From Pseudescherichia sp031987975 (GTDB taxonomy: Bacteria; Pseudomonadota; Gammaproteobacteria; Enterobacterales; Enterobacteriaceae): a stretch of DNA of 64,000 nucleotides. The stretch spans positions 34,217-98,216 of the forward strand of contig NZ_DALZYX010000012.1 of assembly GCF_031987975.1 (NCBI RefSeq), read 5' to 3'. Below the pieces are notes generated by a model that worked only from the letters and a program-made list of their open reading frames with translations, made no database searches and was not told the DNA's origin. This document shows, in pieces, positions 43,640 to 52,533 of the stretch. The position numbers and the translations under genes are program-made. The number at the start of each line of letters is the position of its first letter. Position 1 is the first letter of the stretch.

Positions 43640-44565
43640 GTATTCGCATAATCCCGCAAGATGCGTTGGAGAAAGGCGAGAAACGTGCGGCGGAAGCTAT
43701 TCCGCCGTTACTGTTTCCCAGGCTGAAAAATCTCTACAACCGTCGGGCAGAACGCCTGCGCACGCTGGCCGAGAGTAATCCGCTGGGTGACTATCTGCGC
43801 TTCGCCGCGCTGGTGGCCCATGCCCAGGAGGTGGTGCTGTACGATCATCCATTAACCATGGATTTGACCGCACGCATCAAAGAGGCTGCCGATCAGGGCA
43901 AGCCGCCGCTGGATATTCACGTCCTGCCACGCGACACCCACTGGCATAAGCTGCTGCACTCTCTGATTGCCGAGCTGAAACCAGAGATGAGCGGCCAGGC
44001 GCTGGCGGTGATTGAGAATCTGGAGAAGGCCTCGACTCAGGAGCTGGAAGAGATGGCGAGCGCCCTGTTCGCCAGCAACTTCGCGGCGGTGAGCAGCGAT
44101 AAGTCGCCGTTCATCTGGGCGGCGCTGTCGCTCTACTGGGCGCAGATGGCCAGCCTGATCCCGGGTAAAGCCCGCGCCGAGTATGGCGAGCAGCGTCAGT
44201 TCTGCCCAGTCTGCGGATCCATGCCGGTCTCCAGCATCGTGCAGATTGGTACTTCGCAGGGGCTGCGCTATCTGCACTGCAACCTGTGCGAAACCGAGTG
44301 GCACGTGGTACGCGTGAAGTGCAGCAACTGCGAGCAAACCCGCGATCTGCACTACTGGTCGCTGGACAACGAGCAGGCTGCGGTCAAAGCGGAGAGCTGC
44401 GGCGACTGCGGTACTTACCTGAAGATTTTATATCAGGAAAAAGACCCGAACGTAGAGCCGGTGGCCGACGACCTGGCATCGCTGGTGCTGGACGCCCGTA
44501 TGGAGCAGGAGGGCTTCGCCCGCAGCTCCATCAACCCGTTCCTGTTCCCGGGTGAAGGGGAGTAA
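43636..44565 (+). CDS. fdhE: Formate dehydrogenase accessory protein FdhE
   Basis: Cytoplasmic rubredoxin-like iron protein needed for active formate dehydrogenases. The 309-residue protein has four paired-Cys motifs in its C-terminal half (CPVCGSMP, CNLCETEW, CSNCEQT, CGDCGTY). Last gene of the fdoGHI-fdhE operon, translationally coupled to fdoI. A REP element follows. Confidence 0.95.
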   Translation: MSIRIIPQDALEKGEKRAAEAIPPLLFPRLKNLYNRRAERLRTLAESNPLGDYLRFAALVAHAQEVVLYDHPLTMDLTARIKEAADQGKPPLDIHVLPRDTHWHKLLHSLIAELKPEMSGQALAVIENLEKASTQELEEMASALFASNFAAVSSDKSPFIWAALSLYWAQMASLIPGKARAEYGEQRQFCPVCGSMPVSSIVQIGTSQGLRYLHCNLCETEWHVVRVKCSNCEQTRDLHYWSLDNEQAAVKAESCGDCGTYLKILYQEKDPNVEPVADDLASLVLDARMEQEGFARSSINPFLFPGEGE

Positions 44566-44579
44566 TCCTCTGTGACACT

Positions 44580-44610
44580 GCCGGGCGGCGCTACGCTTGC
44601 CCGGCCTACA
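44580..44610. repeat. REP element after fdhE
   Basis: A 31-bp palindromic unit starting GCCGGGCGGCGCTACGCTTG and ending CCTACA. It is identical in sequence and orientation to the unit at 63893-63923. It lies between the convergent fdhE and yiiD genes, a usual place for repetitive extragenic palindromes. Confidence 0.85.
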
Positions 44611-44628
44611 TATGAATGCCCCCTTCCG

Positions 44629-45618
44629 CTACTCCTCCTCGTTACCGCCCTCTTCGTATGAACCGAAGGGTTTCGCTGGCAGCACGATAAAGATCCCTTC
44701 AAAGATAGCCCCGGCGACGTCGTTGCCGAACAGCTCGACCTGCAGCTGCACGCGGGCTTTGCGGCCGCGCGCCAGACGATCGAGATCGCCGCTGAGGGAA
44801 CCCAGGTCGGCAATGGCGCTGGGTCGGCCGGTGATAGGATGGCTGTAACGAATGTGGGCGTCGGCAAGAATAATGGTGCCGCCGAGATGGCGCTCCCGCA
44901 GCATCAGCCAGATCAGCCCCCAGCCGGTCAGCGTGGCGAGAGAGAAGAGACTCCCGGCAAACAGCGTATGGTGCGGATTCTGGTTTCCCGTCTCCGGCAT
45001 GGTGGTAATAAACTTCTGCCCGGTGTACTGCTGAATACGTACGCCCATCTTCTCGCTCAGCGGAATATGCTGGTACCAGGCCTGCTGTAGCTGTCCGCAC
45101 CAGTCGCCACGATGCAGAATATCGTCCAGCGTGGCGACGGGTTTCATCATCAGAAAGTGACGCAGCGGCGTGGTTTGCGGGGCGGTGATCTCGCCTTCGT
45201 TGATAAACCCGAGCTTGGCGAAAAACTCCACGGCGTCCTCACGGGCGCTACAGGTAACCCGCTTAACCCCCTCCTGCCGTGCTACTGACTCCAGGGTCAT
45301 CGCCATCAGCGTGCCCAGCCCTTTATCCTGTACCTCTGGGTGCACGGCCATAAAGCGAATCGAGCCTTCGTTATCGGCGTTGATATAGAGCCGCCCGACG
45401 GCAACCAGCTGGCCCTCTTCATCCAGCACCATCTGATGATGCGCCATCGCATCCCAGGCGTCGCGCTCGGAGCCGCGCGGCTGGTGGAGGGGCTTGCGTA
45501 GCATTTCCCAACGAAACGCGTAGTAGCGCTCTAACTCTGCTTCGGTTTGCGGTACGCGAAGATGATACATAGCAGCACTCTCTCTTGTGACCTGGGGCCA
45601 GGCTAGCTGCTGGCTCAT
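44629..45618 (-). CDS. yiiD: Two-domain protein YiiD (FabY): GNAT acetyltransferase plus thioesterase-like domain
   Basis: A 329-residue fusion: N-terminal GNAT domain (residues about 18-160; acetyl-CoA loop VQDKGLGTLMAMTLE) and C-terminal hotdog/thioesterase-like domain (about 185-320; NPHHTLFAGSLFSLATLTGW). E. coli YiiD, also called FabY, has been linked to initiation of fatty-acid synthesis. Overlaps dtd by 4 bp in the operon yihX-yihY-dtd-yiiD. Confidence 0.92.
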   Translation of the reverse strand: MSQQLAWPQVTRESAAMYHLRVPQTEAELERYYAFRWEMLRKPLHQPRGSERDAWDAMAHHQMVLDEEGQLVAVGRLYINADNEGSIRFMAVHPEVQDKGLGTLMAMTLESVARQEGVKRVTCSAREDAVEFFAKLGFINEGEITAPQTTPLRHFLMMKPVATLDDILHRGDWCGQLQQAWYQHIPLSEKMGVRIQQYTGQKFITTMPETGNQNPHHTLFAGSLFSLATLTGWGLIWLMLRERHLGGTIILADAHIRYSHPITGRPSAIADLGSLSGDLDRLARGRKARVQLQVELFGNDVAGAIFEGIFIVLPAKPFGSYEEGGNEEE

Positions 45619-46052
45619 ACTTGCAGCCAGAAGGTAACCGGACCGTCGTTAACCAGCGAAACCTGCATATCGGCAGCGAACTGCCCGGTTTGCGTAACCA
45701 TTTCCTGCTGGCGGCAGCGCGCAACAAAATAGTCATACAGCGCCTCGGCACGATCTGGCGCAGCGCCCCGGGAGAAACCGGGACGCATGCCGCGCTCGGT
45801 ATCCGCCGCCAGCGTAAACTGCGACACCACCAGTACGCTGCCACCGGCCTGCTGAACGTTCAGGTTCATCTTGCCGTCGGCATCGCTAAAGATACGGTAG
45901 CCTAATACTCGTTCGCAAAGACGGTTCGCTTTTTGCTCGTCGTCCTCTTTTTCGACACCTAACAGCACCAAAAGTCCTGGGCCAATTTCACCCGTCACGT
46001 TACCTTCCACGGTCACGCTGGCACGGGAAACACGCTGAATTAATGCAATCAT
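45615..46052 (-). CDS. dtd: D-aminoacyl-tRNA deacylase Dtd
   Basis: Hydrolyses D-Tyr-tRNA and other D-aminoacyl-tRNAs, proofreading chirality after charging. The 145-residue protein has the two DTD motifs, SQFTLAADT (about residues 77-85) and the C-terminal NDGPVTFWLQ with the Gly-cisPro that selects D-residues. Overlaps yihY and yiiD by 4 bp each. Confidence 0.96.
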   Translation of the reverse strand: MIALIQRVSRASVTVEGNVTGEIGPGLLVLLGVEKEDDEQKANRLCERVLGYRIFSDADGKMNLNVQQAGGSVLVVSQFTLAADTERGMRPGFSRGAAPDRAEALYDYFVARCRQQEMVTQTGQFAADMQVSLVNDGPVTFWLQV

Positions 46053-46921
46053 GGTTGGTCTATTGTCTCTTGCTCTGCGGCTAATTTGAGTTTGCGGTAC
46101 TCCCCGAGAGTGACAGTTATTTCAGCGCCAAGCAAGACGATACACCAGGTCCAGTAGACCCAGACAAAGAGGATCGGCACCACCGCCAGCACGCCGTAAA
46201 TGAGCTGATAGGAGGGAAACATGGTGATATAGAGCGCGAACGCCTTTTTTCCCAGCTCAAAGAGCAGCGCCGCCACCAGCGCGCCGACAACGGCATCGCG
46301 GTTAGGCACCCGGGTAGTGGGTACGATGCTATAGAGCAGCCAGAACGAGAGCCAGGAGAGGATCAGCGGGAATATGCGCAGCACATGATCTATCACGCTA
46401 TCCAGCTCGGTAGCCCAACGCAGCGAGAGCAGATAGGAGCTAATCGCCAGGCTTGCCCCCGCCAGCAGCGGCCCGAGCGTGAGGATCATCCAGTAGACGG
46501 CAAACGAGTAGACCTTTGGCCGCGCCCGCTTGCTGCGCCAGATGGTATTCAATGCACTATCAATGGCATACATTAACAGCAGCGCGGTGACAATCAGGCC
46601 GCACGCCCCCACCGCCGTCATTTTGCTGGAGTTGGCCACGAACTGCTCAATATAGCGCTGGATAATATCGCCAGTCGATGGCAGGAAATTGGCAAAAACA
46701 AAGTGCCGAAGCTGCAGACTGACGTCGTTAAACATTGGAAACGCAGCGAATAGCGCAAAGATCACCGCCACCAGCGGCACCAATGAGAGCAGCGAGACGT
46801 AGGCGAGATTCCCCGCCAGCGTCGTCATATTGTCTTCGTCGATTCGCTGCCAGAGCAGCTTGAGCCACGCCCGCAGCGGGCGAGTATGGTGGCTGGCTTT
46901 ATGATGAACGGTTTTTAGCAT
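46049..46921 (-). CDS. yihY: YihY/BrkB family inner-membrane protein (UPF0761)
   Basis: A 290-residue polytopic protein with six predicted membrane segments (for example YVSLLSLVPLVAVIFALFAAF, AVGACGLIVTALLLMYAI, IYGVLAVVPILFVWVYWTW). Once annotated as ribonuclease BN by mistake; now an uncharacterised family, possibly a transporter. Overlaps yihX by 7 bp. Confidence 0.92.
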   Translation of the reverse strand: MLKTVHHKASHHTRPLRAWLKLLWQRIDEDNMTTLAGNLAYVSLLSLVPLVAVIFALFAAFPMFNDVSLQLRHFVFANFLPSTGDIIQRYIEQFVANSSKMTAVGACGLIVTALLLMYAIDSALNTIWRSKRARPKVYSFAVYWMILTLGPLLAGASLAISSYLLSLRWATELDSVIDHVLRIFPLILSWLSFWLLYSIVPTTRVPNRDAVVGALVAALLFELGKKAFALYITMFPSYQLIYGVLAVVPILFVWVYWTWCIVLLGAEITVTLGEYRKLKLAAEQETIDQP

Positions 46922-47514
46922 AGCTGTTTTGCAAAGTAGTTCGGTATCGTCTCTTTTCCGGTCACCAGAATTGAAGTAATACCCAACTGGTTAGCTCCCT
47001 CTATATTATCGGCGTTATCGTCAAAAAAGACCGCATCCTCGGCGGAGAAACCCTCTTCCCGCAACAGCGCCTGGTAGATGCGCGCCTCGGGCTTGCGCAT
47101 CCCCATCTCTTGGGAGAGGTAGATCTTATCCGCTGCGGCGCGAACCTCAGGATACTGCTCCGGCCAGAAGGTGGTGTGCAGGCGGTTAGTGTTGGAGAGC
47201 ACCACCACGCGATGCCCCTGCGCACGTAGCCTATGCATGATGTCGATCACCTCCGGACGCAGGCCGACAAATACCGCCTGCCAGCCGTGGGAGAACTGCT
47301 CATAGCTCAGCGGCAGCGACATCTCCTCGCACAGCGCCTCGGCAAAATCCTCATCCGACAGTTCGCCCCGCTCGTGACGATGAAACGCCTCACCCATGGT
47401 AAAACTTTGCTTCAGCGTTGCCAGCGGAACCCGGCTGAGATCGCTCCATGCACCCAGCACGCGATCGAAATCGATATCAACAATCACGTTACCTAAATCA
47501 AAGATATAGAGCAT
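46915..47514 (-). CDS. yihX: HAD phosphatase YihX (alpha-D-glucose-1-phosphatase)
   Basis: A 199-residue haloacid-dehalogenase-type phosphatase; E. coli YihX dephosphorylates alpha-D-glucose-1-phosphate. The HAD motifs are FDLGNVIVDI (motif I), VVLSNTNRLH (motif II), the Lys in MRKPEARIY and FFDDNADNI (motif IV). First gene of the yihX-yihY-dtd-yiiD unit. Confidence 0.93.
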   Translation of the reverse strand: MLYIFDLGNVIVDIDFDRVLGAWSDLSRVPLATLKQSFTMGEAFHRHERGELSDEDFAEALCEEMSLPLSYEQFSHGWQAVFVGLRPEVIDIMHRLRAQGHRVVVLSNTNRLHTTFWPEQYPEVRAAADKIYLSQEMGMRKPEARIYQALLREEGFSAEDAVFFDDNADNIEGANQLGITSILVTGKETIPNYFAKQLC

Positions 47515-47618
47515 GTTTCTCTCCTTGTTGGCCGTGGAGAGTTAACTGTAGCGGGAAATCCAGACGGTGAATAGCTGCTCTGCCACAGATTCAGGCAGGA
47601 GGGGTTTGGAGAGAGGCA

Positions 47619-47648
47619 TAAAAAAAGCCGCTGAATTTCAGCGGCTTT
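47619..47648 (-). terminator. typA intrinsic terminator
   Basis: On the minus strand AAAGCCGCTGAAATTCAGCGGCTTTTTTT gives a near-perfect 10-bp hairpin with a T7 tail, 22 nt after the typA stop. Confidence 0.88.
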
Positions 47649-47669
47649 GATCGTCATGCGAAAAACAGA

Positions 47670-49493
47670 TTACGCGTCGCGAGGACCACGCATCGCACGT
47701 TTACGGTCGTTCTCGGTCAGGTGACGTTTACGGATACGGACAGAGGTCGGGGTGACTTCTACCAGTTCGTCGTCATCGATGAACTCCAGCGCCTGCTCCA
47801 GGGACATCTTGATCGGCGGAACCAGAACCGTTGCTTCGTCGGTACCCGACGCACGCATGTTGGTCAGTTTCTTACCGGTCAGGCAGTTCACGGTCAGGTC
47901 GTTAGAACGGCTGTGAATACCGATGATCTGGCCTTCATACACTTCAGCACCGTGACCCAGGAAGAGCTTACCGCGATCCTGCAGGCTGAACAGCGCAAAC
48001 GCGACTGCTTTGCCCTGGCCGTTGGAGATCAGCACGCCGTTGTTACGCTGGCCGATTTCGCCCGGACGCACGTCGTCGTAGTGGCTGAAGGTGGAGTACA
48101 GCAGACCAGTACCGGAGGTCATGGTCATGAACTCGGTACGGAAGCCGATCAGGCCACGCGCCGGGATCAGGTAGTCCAGACGAATACGGCCTTTGCCGTC
48201 AGGGATCATGTCTTTAACATCGCCCTTACGCTCGCCCATCGCCTGCATAACCGAGCCTTGATGCTGCTCTTCGATATCCAGGGTCACGTTTTCGAACGGC
48301 TCCTGCATACGGCCATCGATCATACGGTTGATAACTTTCGGACGGGAAACCGCCAGCTCAAAGCCTTCACGACGCATGTTTTCGATCAGAACCGACAGGT
48401 GCAGCTCACCACGACCGGATACACGGAATGCATCAGAATCGTCAGTCTCTTCCACGCGCAGCGCCACGTTGTGCACCAGCTCTTTGTTCAGACGGTCAAG
48501 GATCTGACGCGAGGTCACAAACTTACCTTCTTTACCGCAGAACGGCGAGGTGTTGACGTTGAAGAACATGGTCACGGTCGGCTCATCAACGGAGAGGGCC
48601 GGCAGCGCTTCGACGTTTTGCGGATCGCAAAGGGTGTCGGAGATGTTCAGCTCGCCCAGACCGGTGATCGCGATGATATCGCCCGCTTCAGCTTCGGTGG
48701 ATTCAATACGCTCCAGACCGAGATGGGTCAGTACTTTACCCACTTTACCGTTGCGCGTTTTGCCTTCGCTGTCGATCAGGGTGATCTGCTGGTTCGGCTT
48801 CACCTTACCGCGCTTGATGCGGCCGATGCCGATAACGCCAACGTAGTTGTTGTAGTCCAGCTGGGAGATCTGCATCTGGAACGGACCGTCAAGGTCAACG
48901 TTCGGCGCCGGGACGTGGTCAACGATCGCCTGATACAGCGGGGTCATATCTTCCGCCATGTCAGTGTGGTCGTTACCCGCGATACCCTGCAGGGCCGATG
49001 CGTAGATGATCGGGAAGTCCAGCTGCTCGTCGGTAGCGTCGAGGTTTACGAACAGATCGAAGACCTGATCGACAACCCAGTCAGGACGCGCGCCCGGACG
49101 GTCAACCTTGTTGATAACGACAATTGGCTTCAGGCCATGCGCAAACGCTTTTTTAGTTACAAAGCGGGTCTGCGGCATCGGGCCGTCCATAGCATCGACC
49201 ACCAGCAGTACGGAGTCTACCATGGACATGACACGTTCAACTTCACCACCGAAGTCGGCGTGACCCGGGGTATCAACGATGTTGATACGGTAGTCATTCC
49301 ATTTGATAGCGGTGTTTTTCGCGAGGATGGTAATCCCACGCTCTTTCTCCAAATCGTTGGAGTCCATCACGCGTTCAGTAGTCTCAGCGCGCTCGCTGAA
49401 GGTACCGGATTGCTGCAGCAGCTTGTCAACCAGGGTCGTTTTACCATGGTCAACGTGCGCAATGATGGCGATGTTACGCAAATTTTCGATCAC
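47670..49493 (-). CDS. typA: Ribosome-associated GTPase TypA/BipA
   Basis: Translational GTPase of the EF-G/LepA class that helps 50S assembly and growth at low temperature. The 607-residue protein has G1 AHVDHGKTT (residues 11-19), G3 DTPGHADFG, G4 NKVD and a C-terminal BipA-specific domain (about 480-600) ending in the basic KRHLTENDRKRAM. Divergent from glnA, as in E. coli. Confidence 0.97.
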   Translation of the reverse strand: MIENLRNIAIIAHVDHGKTTLVDKLLQQSGTFSERAETTERVMDSNDLEKERGITILAKNTAIKWNDYRINIVDTPGHADFGGEVERVMSMVDSVLLVVDAMDGPMPQTRFVTKKAFAHGLKPIVVINKVDRPGARPDWVVDQVFDLFVNLDATDEQLDFPIIYASALQGIAGNDHTDMAEDMTPLYQAIVDHVPAPNVDLDGPFQMQISQLDYNNYVGVIGIGRIKRGKVKPNQQITLIDSEGKTRNGKVGKVLTHLGLERIESTEAEAGDIIAITGLGELNISDTLCDPQNVEALPALSVDEPTVTMFFNVNTSPFCGKEGKFVTSRQILDRLNKELVHNVALRVEETDDSDAFRVSGRGELHLSVLIENMRREGFELAVSRPKVINRMIDGRMQEPFENVTLDIEEQHQGSVMQAMGERKGDVKDMIPDGKGRIRLDYLIPARGLIGFRTEFMTMTSGTGLLYSTFSHYDDVRPGEIGQRNNGVLISNGQGKAVAFALFSLQDRGKLFLGHGAEVYEGQIIGIHSRSNDLTVNCLTGKKLTNMRASGTDEATVLVPPIKMSLEQALEFIDDDELVEVTPTSVRIRKRHLTENDRKRAMRGPRDA

Positions 49494-49644
49494 AACTTTG
49501 CCTCAGGCATTAGAAATAGCGCGTTATTGTACACGTATTAATCGCAGTACAGAACAGGATCACAAAGAACCTTTACAAACAATACAGAAAGTAAGGCTTT
49601 GTGATCGGTTTCACGGAGCGGTAGAGAGCCGCCTTAATGTAAAT

Positions 49645-49693
49645 TGCACCAATATGGTGCACCTGGATCGCGCAGATGCACTATATTGATGCA
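49645..49693. promoter_or_regulatory. Two NtrC enhancer sites upstream of glnA
   Basis: TGCACCAATATGGTGCA (49645-49661) is a perfect NtrC site (TGCACC-N5-GGTGCA). TGCACTATATTGATGCA (49677-49693) is a slightly weaker second one. They centre about 139 and 107 bp before the predicted sigma-54 start, the same spacing as the two E. coli enhancers. A possible weaker site, TGCACTATGACGTGCA, lies at 49720-49735. Confidence 0.9.
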
Positions 49694-49765
49694 AGATATC
49701 CATTATGGTGCAGCCCTTTTGCACTATGACGTGCATGATAGCGCCTTTTGGGGGTGTTTTAAAAG

Positions 49766-49782
49766 TTGGCACAGATTTCGCT
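49766..49782 (+). promoter_or_regulatory. glnAp2 sigma-54 promoter
   Basis: TTGGCACAGATTTCGCT has the sigma-54 GG (49768-49769) and GC (49780-49781) separated by 10 bp. The surrounding bases agree with E. coli glnAp2. Transcription should begin near 49792, leaving a leader of about 74 nt before glnA. The remaining part of the 49494-49865 gap probably also holds glnAp1 and the typA promoter. Confidence 0.9.
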
Positions 49783-49865
49783 TTATCTTATGCAAGGCGA
49801 TTGTGCCACTTATAAAGTGTAGAACCTCGTTACCACGACGACCAAAAATTCCGGGAGAGTTAAGT

Positions 49866-51275
49866 ATGTCCGCTGAACACGTTTTGACGATGCTGAACGA
49901 ACATGAAGTGAAGTTTATCGATCTGCGCTTCACTGATACCAAAGGTAAAGAGCAGCATGTCACTATCCCAGCCCATCAGGTTAACGCTGACTTCTTTGAA
50001 GAAGGCAAAATGTTTGATGGTTCTTCGATTGGTGGCTGGAAAGGCATCAACGAATCCGACATGGTGCTGATGCCGGACGCCTCTACCGCTGTTATTGACC
50101 CGTTCTTCGAAGAGTCTACCCTGATTATCCGTTGCGATATCCTTGAGCCAGGCACACTGCAGGGCTACGATCGTGACCCGCGCTCCATCGCTAAACGCGC
50201 TGAAGAGTACCTGCGCTCCACCGGCATCGCAGATACCGTTCTGTTCGGGCCAGAGCCAGAGTTCTTCCTGTTCGACGACGTTCGCTTTGGTGCCAACATC
50301 TCTGGTTCCCACGTGGCTATCGACGATATCGAAGGCGCATGGAACACCTCCACCAAATACGAAGGTGGTAACAAAGGTCACCGCCCTGCAGTGAAAGGCG
50401 GTTACTTCCCGGTTCCGCCGGTTGACTCCTCTCAGGACATCCGCTCCACCATGTGTCTGGTAATGGAAGAGATGGGCCTGGTTGTTGAAGCTCACCACCA
50501 CGAAGTGGCAACCGCAGGTCAGAACGAAGTGGCTACCCGCTTCAACACTATGACCAAAAAAGCGGACGAAATTCAGATCTACAAATATGTCGTGCACAAC
50601 GTCGCGCATCGCTTCGGCAAAACCGCGACCTTTATGCCAAAACCGATGTTCGGCGATAACGGTTCCGGTATGCACTGCCACATGTCTCTCTCTAAGAACG
50701 GCACCAACCTGTTCTCTGGCGACAAATATGCTGGCCTGTCTGAAGAAGCCCTGTACTACATTGGCGGCGTAATCAAACACGCCAAAGCAATCAACGCCCT
50801 GGCGAACCCGACCACCAACTCCTACAAGCGTCTGGTCCCGGGTTACGAAGCACCGGTTATGCTGGCCTACTCTGCCCGTAACCGCTCTGCCTCTATCCGT
50901 ATTCCGGTAGTGACCTCGCCGAAAGCGCGTCGTATCGAAGTGCGCTTCCCGGACCCGGCTGCTAACCCGTACCTGTGCTTCGCTGCCCTGCTGATGGCTG
51001 GTCTTGACGGTATCAAGAACAAGATCCACCCGGGCGAAGCCATGGACAAAAACCTGTACGACCTGCCGCCGGAAGAGGCGAAAGAAGTTCCGCAGGTTGC
51101 TGGCTCCCTGGAAGAGGCCCTGCAGGCCCTTGATGCAGACCGTGAGTTCCTGACCGCAGGCGGCGTATTCACTAACGACGCGATCGATGCCTACATCGCT
51201 CTGCGTGTTGAAGAGAACGACCGCGTTCGCATGACGCCGCACCCGGTTGAGTTCGAACTGTACTACAGCGTTTAA
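49866..51275 (+). CDS. glnA: Glutamine synthetase GlnA
   Basis: Type I dodecameric enzyme making glutamine from glutamate, ammonia and ATP. The ATG at 49866 (MSAEHVLTMLNEHEV, after GGGAG) gives 469 residues; the frame is open further upstream into the promoter but is not coding there. Active-site segments are FDGSSIGGWKGI, PEPEFFLFD, NGSGMHCHMSL and NRSASIRIP. The adenylylation Tyr lies in NLYDLPPEE (Tyr398 type), so GlnE control is retained. Confidence 0.98.
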   Translation: MSAEHVLTMLNEHEVKFIDLRFTDTKGKEQHVTIPAHQVNADFFEEGKMFDGSSIGGWKGINESDMVLMPDASTAVIDPFFEESTLIIRCDILEPGTLQGYDRDPRSIAKRAEEYLRSTGIADTVLFGPEPEFFLFDDVRFGANISGSHVAIDDIEGAWNTSTKYEGGNKGHRPAVKGGYFPVPPVDSSQDIRSTMCLVMEEMGLVVEAHHHEVATAGQNEVATRFNTMTKKADEIQIYKYVVHNVAHRFGKTATFMPKPMFGDNGSGMHCHMSLSKNGTNLFSGDKYAGLSEEALYYIGGVIKHAKAINALANPTTNSYKRLVPGYEAPVMLAYSARNRSASIRIPVVTSPKARRIEVRFPDPAANPYLCFAALLMAGLDGIKNKIHPGEAMDKNLYDLPPEEAKEVPQVAGSLEEALQALDADREFLTAGGVFTNDAIDAYIALRVEENDRVRMTPHPVEFELYYSV

Positions 51276-51384
51276 TTGTTGTAAGACTCAGTCAATTTTT
51301 GCTCTGGCCTTGCTGGAGCAAAAAAGATGCTGACGATTTGAAGTTGCCGTGGAAACTTTAGCCCATCCCTGATGGGCTTTTTTC
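51236..51384 (+). ncRNA. glnZ: Probable GlnZ small RNA in the glnA 3' UTR
   Basis: In E. coli and Salmonella the glnA mRNA releases an Hfq-binding RNA (GlnZ) from its 3' UTR. Here the region after the glnA stop carries a first stem (TTTTTGCTC/GAGCAAAAA, about 51296-51325) and a good intrinsic terminator, GCCCATC-cct-GATGGGC-T6 (51361-51383). That layout fits such an RNA. The 5' processing site is a guess; start and identity are inferred from locus, not from a base-by-base match. Confidence 0.5.
51361..51384 (+). terminator. glnA terminator/attenuator
   Basis: GCCCATC-cct-GATGGGC (7-bp stem) plus TTTTTT. It limits read-through from glnA into glnLG, leaving a fraction of transcripts to continue. 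Confidence 0.88.
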
Positions 51385-51428
51385 TCCGCCAACAACCTGA
51401 TATTACGCGCTTTTTAACCATAAAAAGC

Positions 51429-51450
51429 TATAATGCACTAAAACAGTGCA
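51429..51450 (+). promoter_or_regulatory. glnL promoter -10 overlapped by an NtrC site
   Basis: TATAAT (51429-51434) runs directly into TGCACTAAAACAGTGCA (51434-51450), an NtrC site. NtrC bound here would block the promoter, matching the known repression of glnLp by NtrC in E. coli. No good -35 is visible. Confidence 0.8.
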
Positions 51451-51472
51451 ACTCATTTCAGGAGACTGCTTA

Positions 51473-52522
51473 ATGGCAACTGGCACGCTGCCCGATGCTG
51501 GGCAGATCCTCAACTCTCTAATCAACAGCATCCTGCTGGTTGATGACGAGCTGGCGATTCACTATGCGAACCCCGCCGCTCAACAGCTGCTGGCACAAAG
51601 TTCACGCAAGCTGTTTGGTACCCCCCTGCCGGAGTTGCTGAGCTACTTCTCCCTCAATATCGCCCTGATGCAGGAGAGCCTGGAGGCCGGACAAGGGTTT
51701 ACCGATAACGAAGTGACGCTGGTGATCGATGCCCGCTCGCACATTCTCTCCGTGACGGCACAGAGGTTGCCGGAGGGGCTGATCCTGCTGGAGATGGCAC
51801 CGATGGATAACCAGCGACGCCTGAGCCAGGAGCAGCTGCAGCAGGCCCAGCAGGTCGCCGCACGCGATCTGGTGCGGGGCCTCGCCCATGAGATTAAAAA
51901 CCCGCTAGGCGGTCTGCGCGGCGCAGCGCAGCTGCTGAGCAAAGCGCTGCCCGATCCGGCGCTAACCGAGTACACCAAAGTCATTATCGAGCAGGCGGAC
52001 CGGCTGCGTAACCTGGTTGATCGCCTGCTGGGACCGCAGCATCCGGGCATGCACGTGACCGAGAGCATTCACAAAGTCGCCGAACGCGTAGTGAAGCTGG
52101 TCTCGATGGAGCTACCGGAGAATGTCACCCTGGTGCGTGACTATGATCCCAGCCTGCCAGAGCTACCGCACGATCCTGACCAGGTTGAGCAGGTGCTGCT
52201 GAATATCGTGCGTAACGCCCTGCAGGCGCTGGGGTCAGAGGGTGGCACCATTACGCTGCGCACCCGCACAGCCTTCCAGCTGACGCTGCACGGCACGCGC
52301 TATCGACTGGCGGCGCGTATTGATATTGAGGATAACGGTCCGGGCATCCCGTCGCACCTGCAGGATACGCTCTTTTATCCGATGGTGAGCGGACGCGAAG
52401 GCGGAACCGGACTTGGGCTGTCGATCGCCCGCAGCCTGATCGATCAACACTCCGGCAAAATTGAATTTACCAGTTGGCCGGGTCATACCGAGTTTTCGGT
52501 TTACCTGCCAATTAAAAAATGA
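51473..52522 (+). CDS. glnL: Nitrogen sensor kinase GlnL (NtrB)
   Basis: Soluble histidine kinase/phosphatase controlled by PII. The ATG at 51473 (MATGTLPDAGQ, after GGAG) gives 349 residues. PAS domain (about 10-110), phospho-His in RGLAHEIKNPLGG (His139 type), then the ATPase boxes NIVRNALQAL, DNGPGIP and GREGGTGLGLSIA. Overlaps the region just before glnG. Confidence 0.96.
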   Translation: MATGTLPDAGQILNSLINSILLVDDELAIHYANPAAQQLLAQSSRKLFGTPLPELLSYFSLNIALMQESLEAGQGFTDNEVTLVIDARSHILSVTAQRLPEGLILLEMAPMDNQRRLSQEQLQQAQQVAARDLVRGLAHEIKNPLGGLRGAAQLLSKALPDPALTEYTKVIIEQADRLRNLVDRLLGPQHPGMHVTESIHKVAERVVKLVSMELPENVTLVRDYDPSLPELPHDPDQVEQVLLNIVRNALQALGSEGGTITLRTRTAFQLTLHGTRYRLAARIDIEDNGPGIPSHLQDTLFYPMVSGREGGTGLGLSIARSLIDQHSGKIEFTSWPGHTEFSVYLPIKK

Positions 52523-52533
52523 AGGTGACGATG

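Noticed and set aside
47721..49541. 606-codon open frame antisense to typA
   Set aside because: It mirrors typA on the opposite strand, resembles no family, and arises from the codon bias of the GC-rich sense gene.
49860..51242. 460-codon open frame antisense to glnA
   Set aside because: Lies entirely within glnA on the other strand with low-complexity Arg/Val/His-rich translation; a shadow of strong codon bias.
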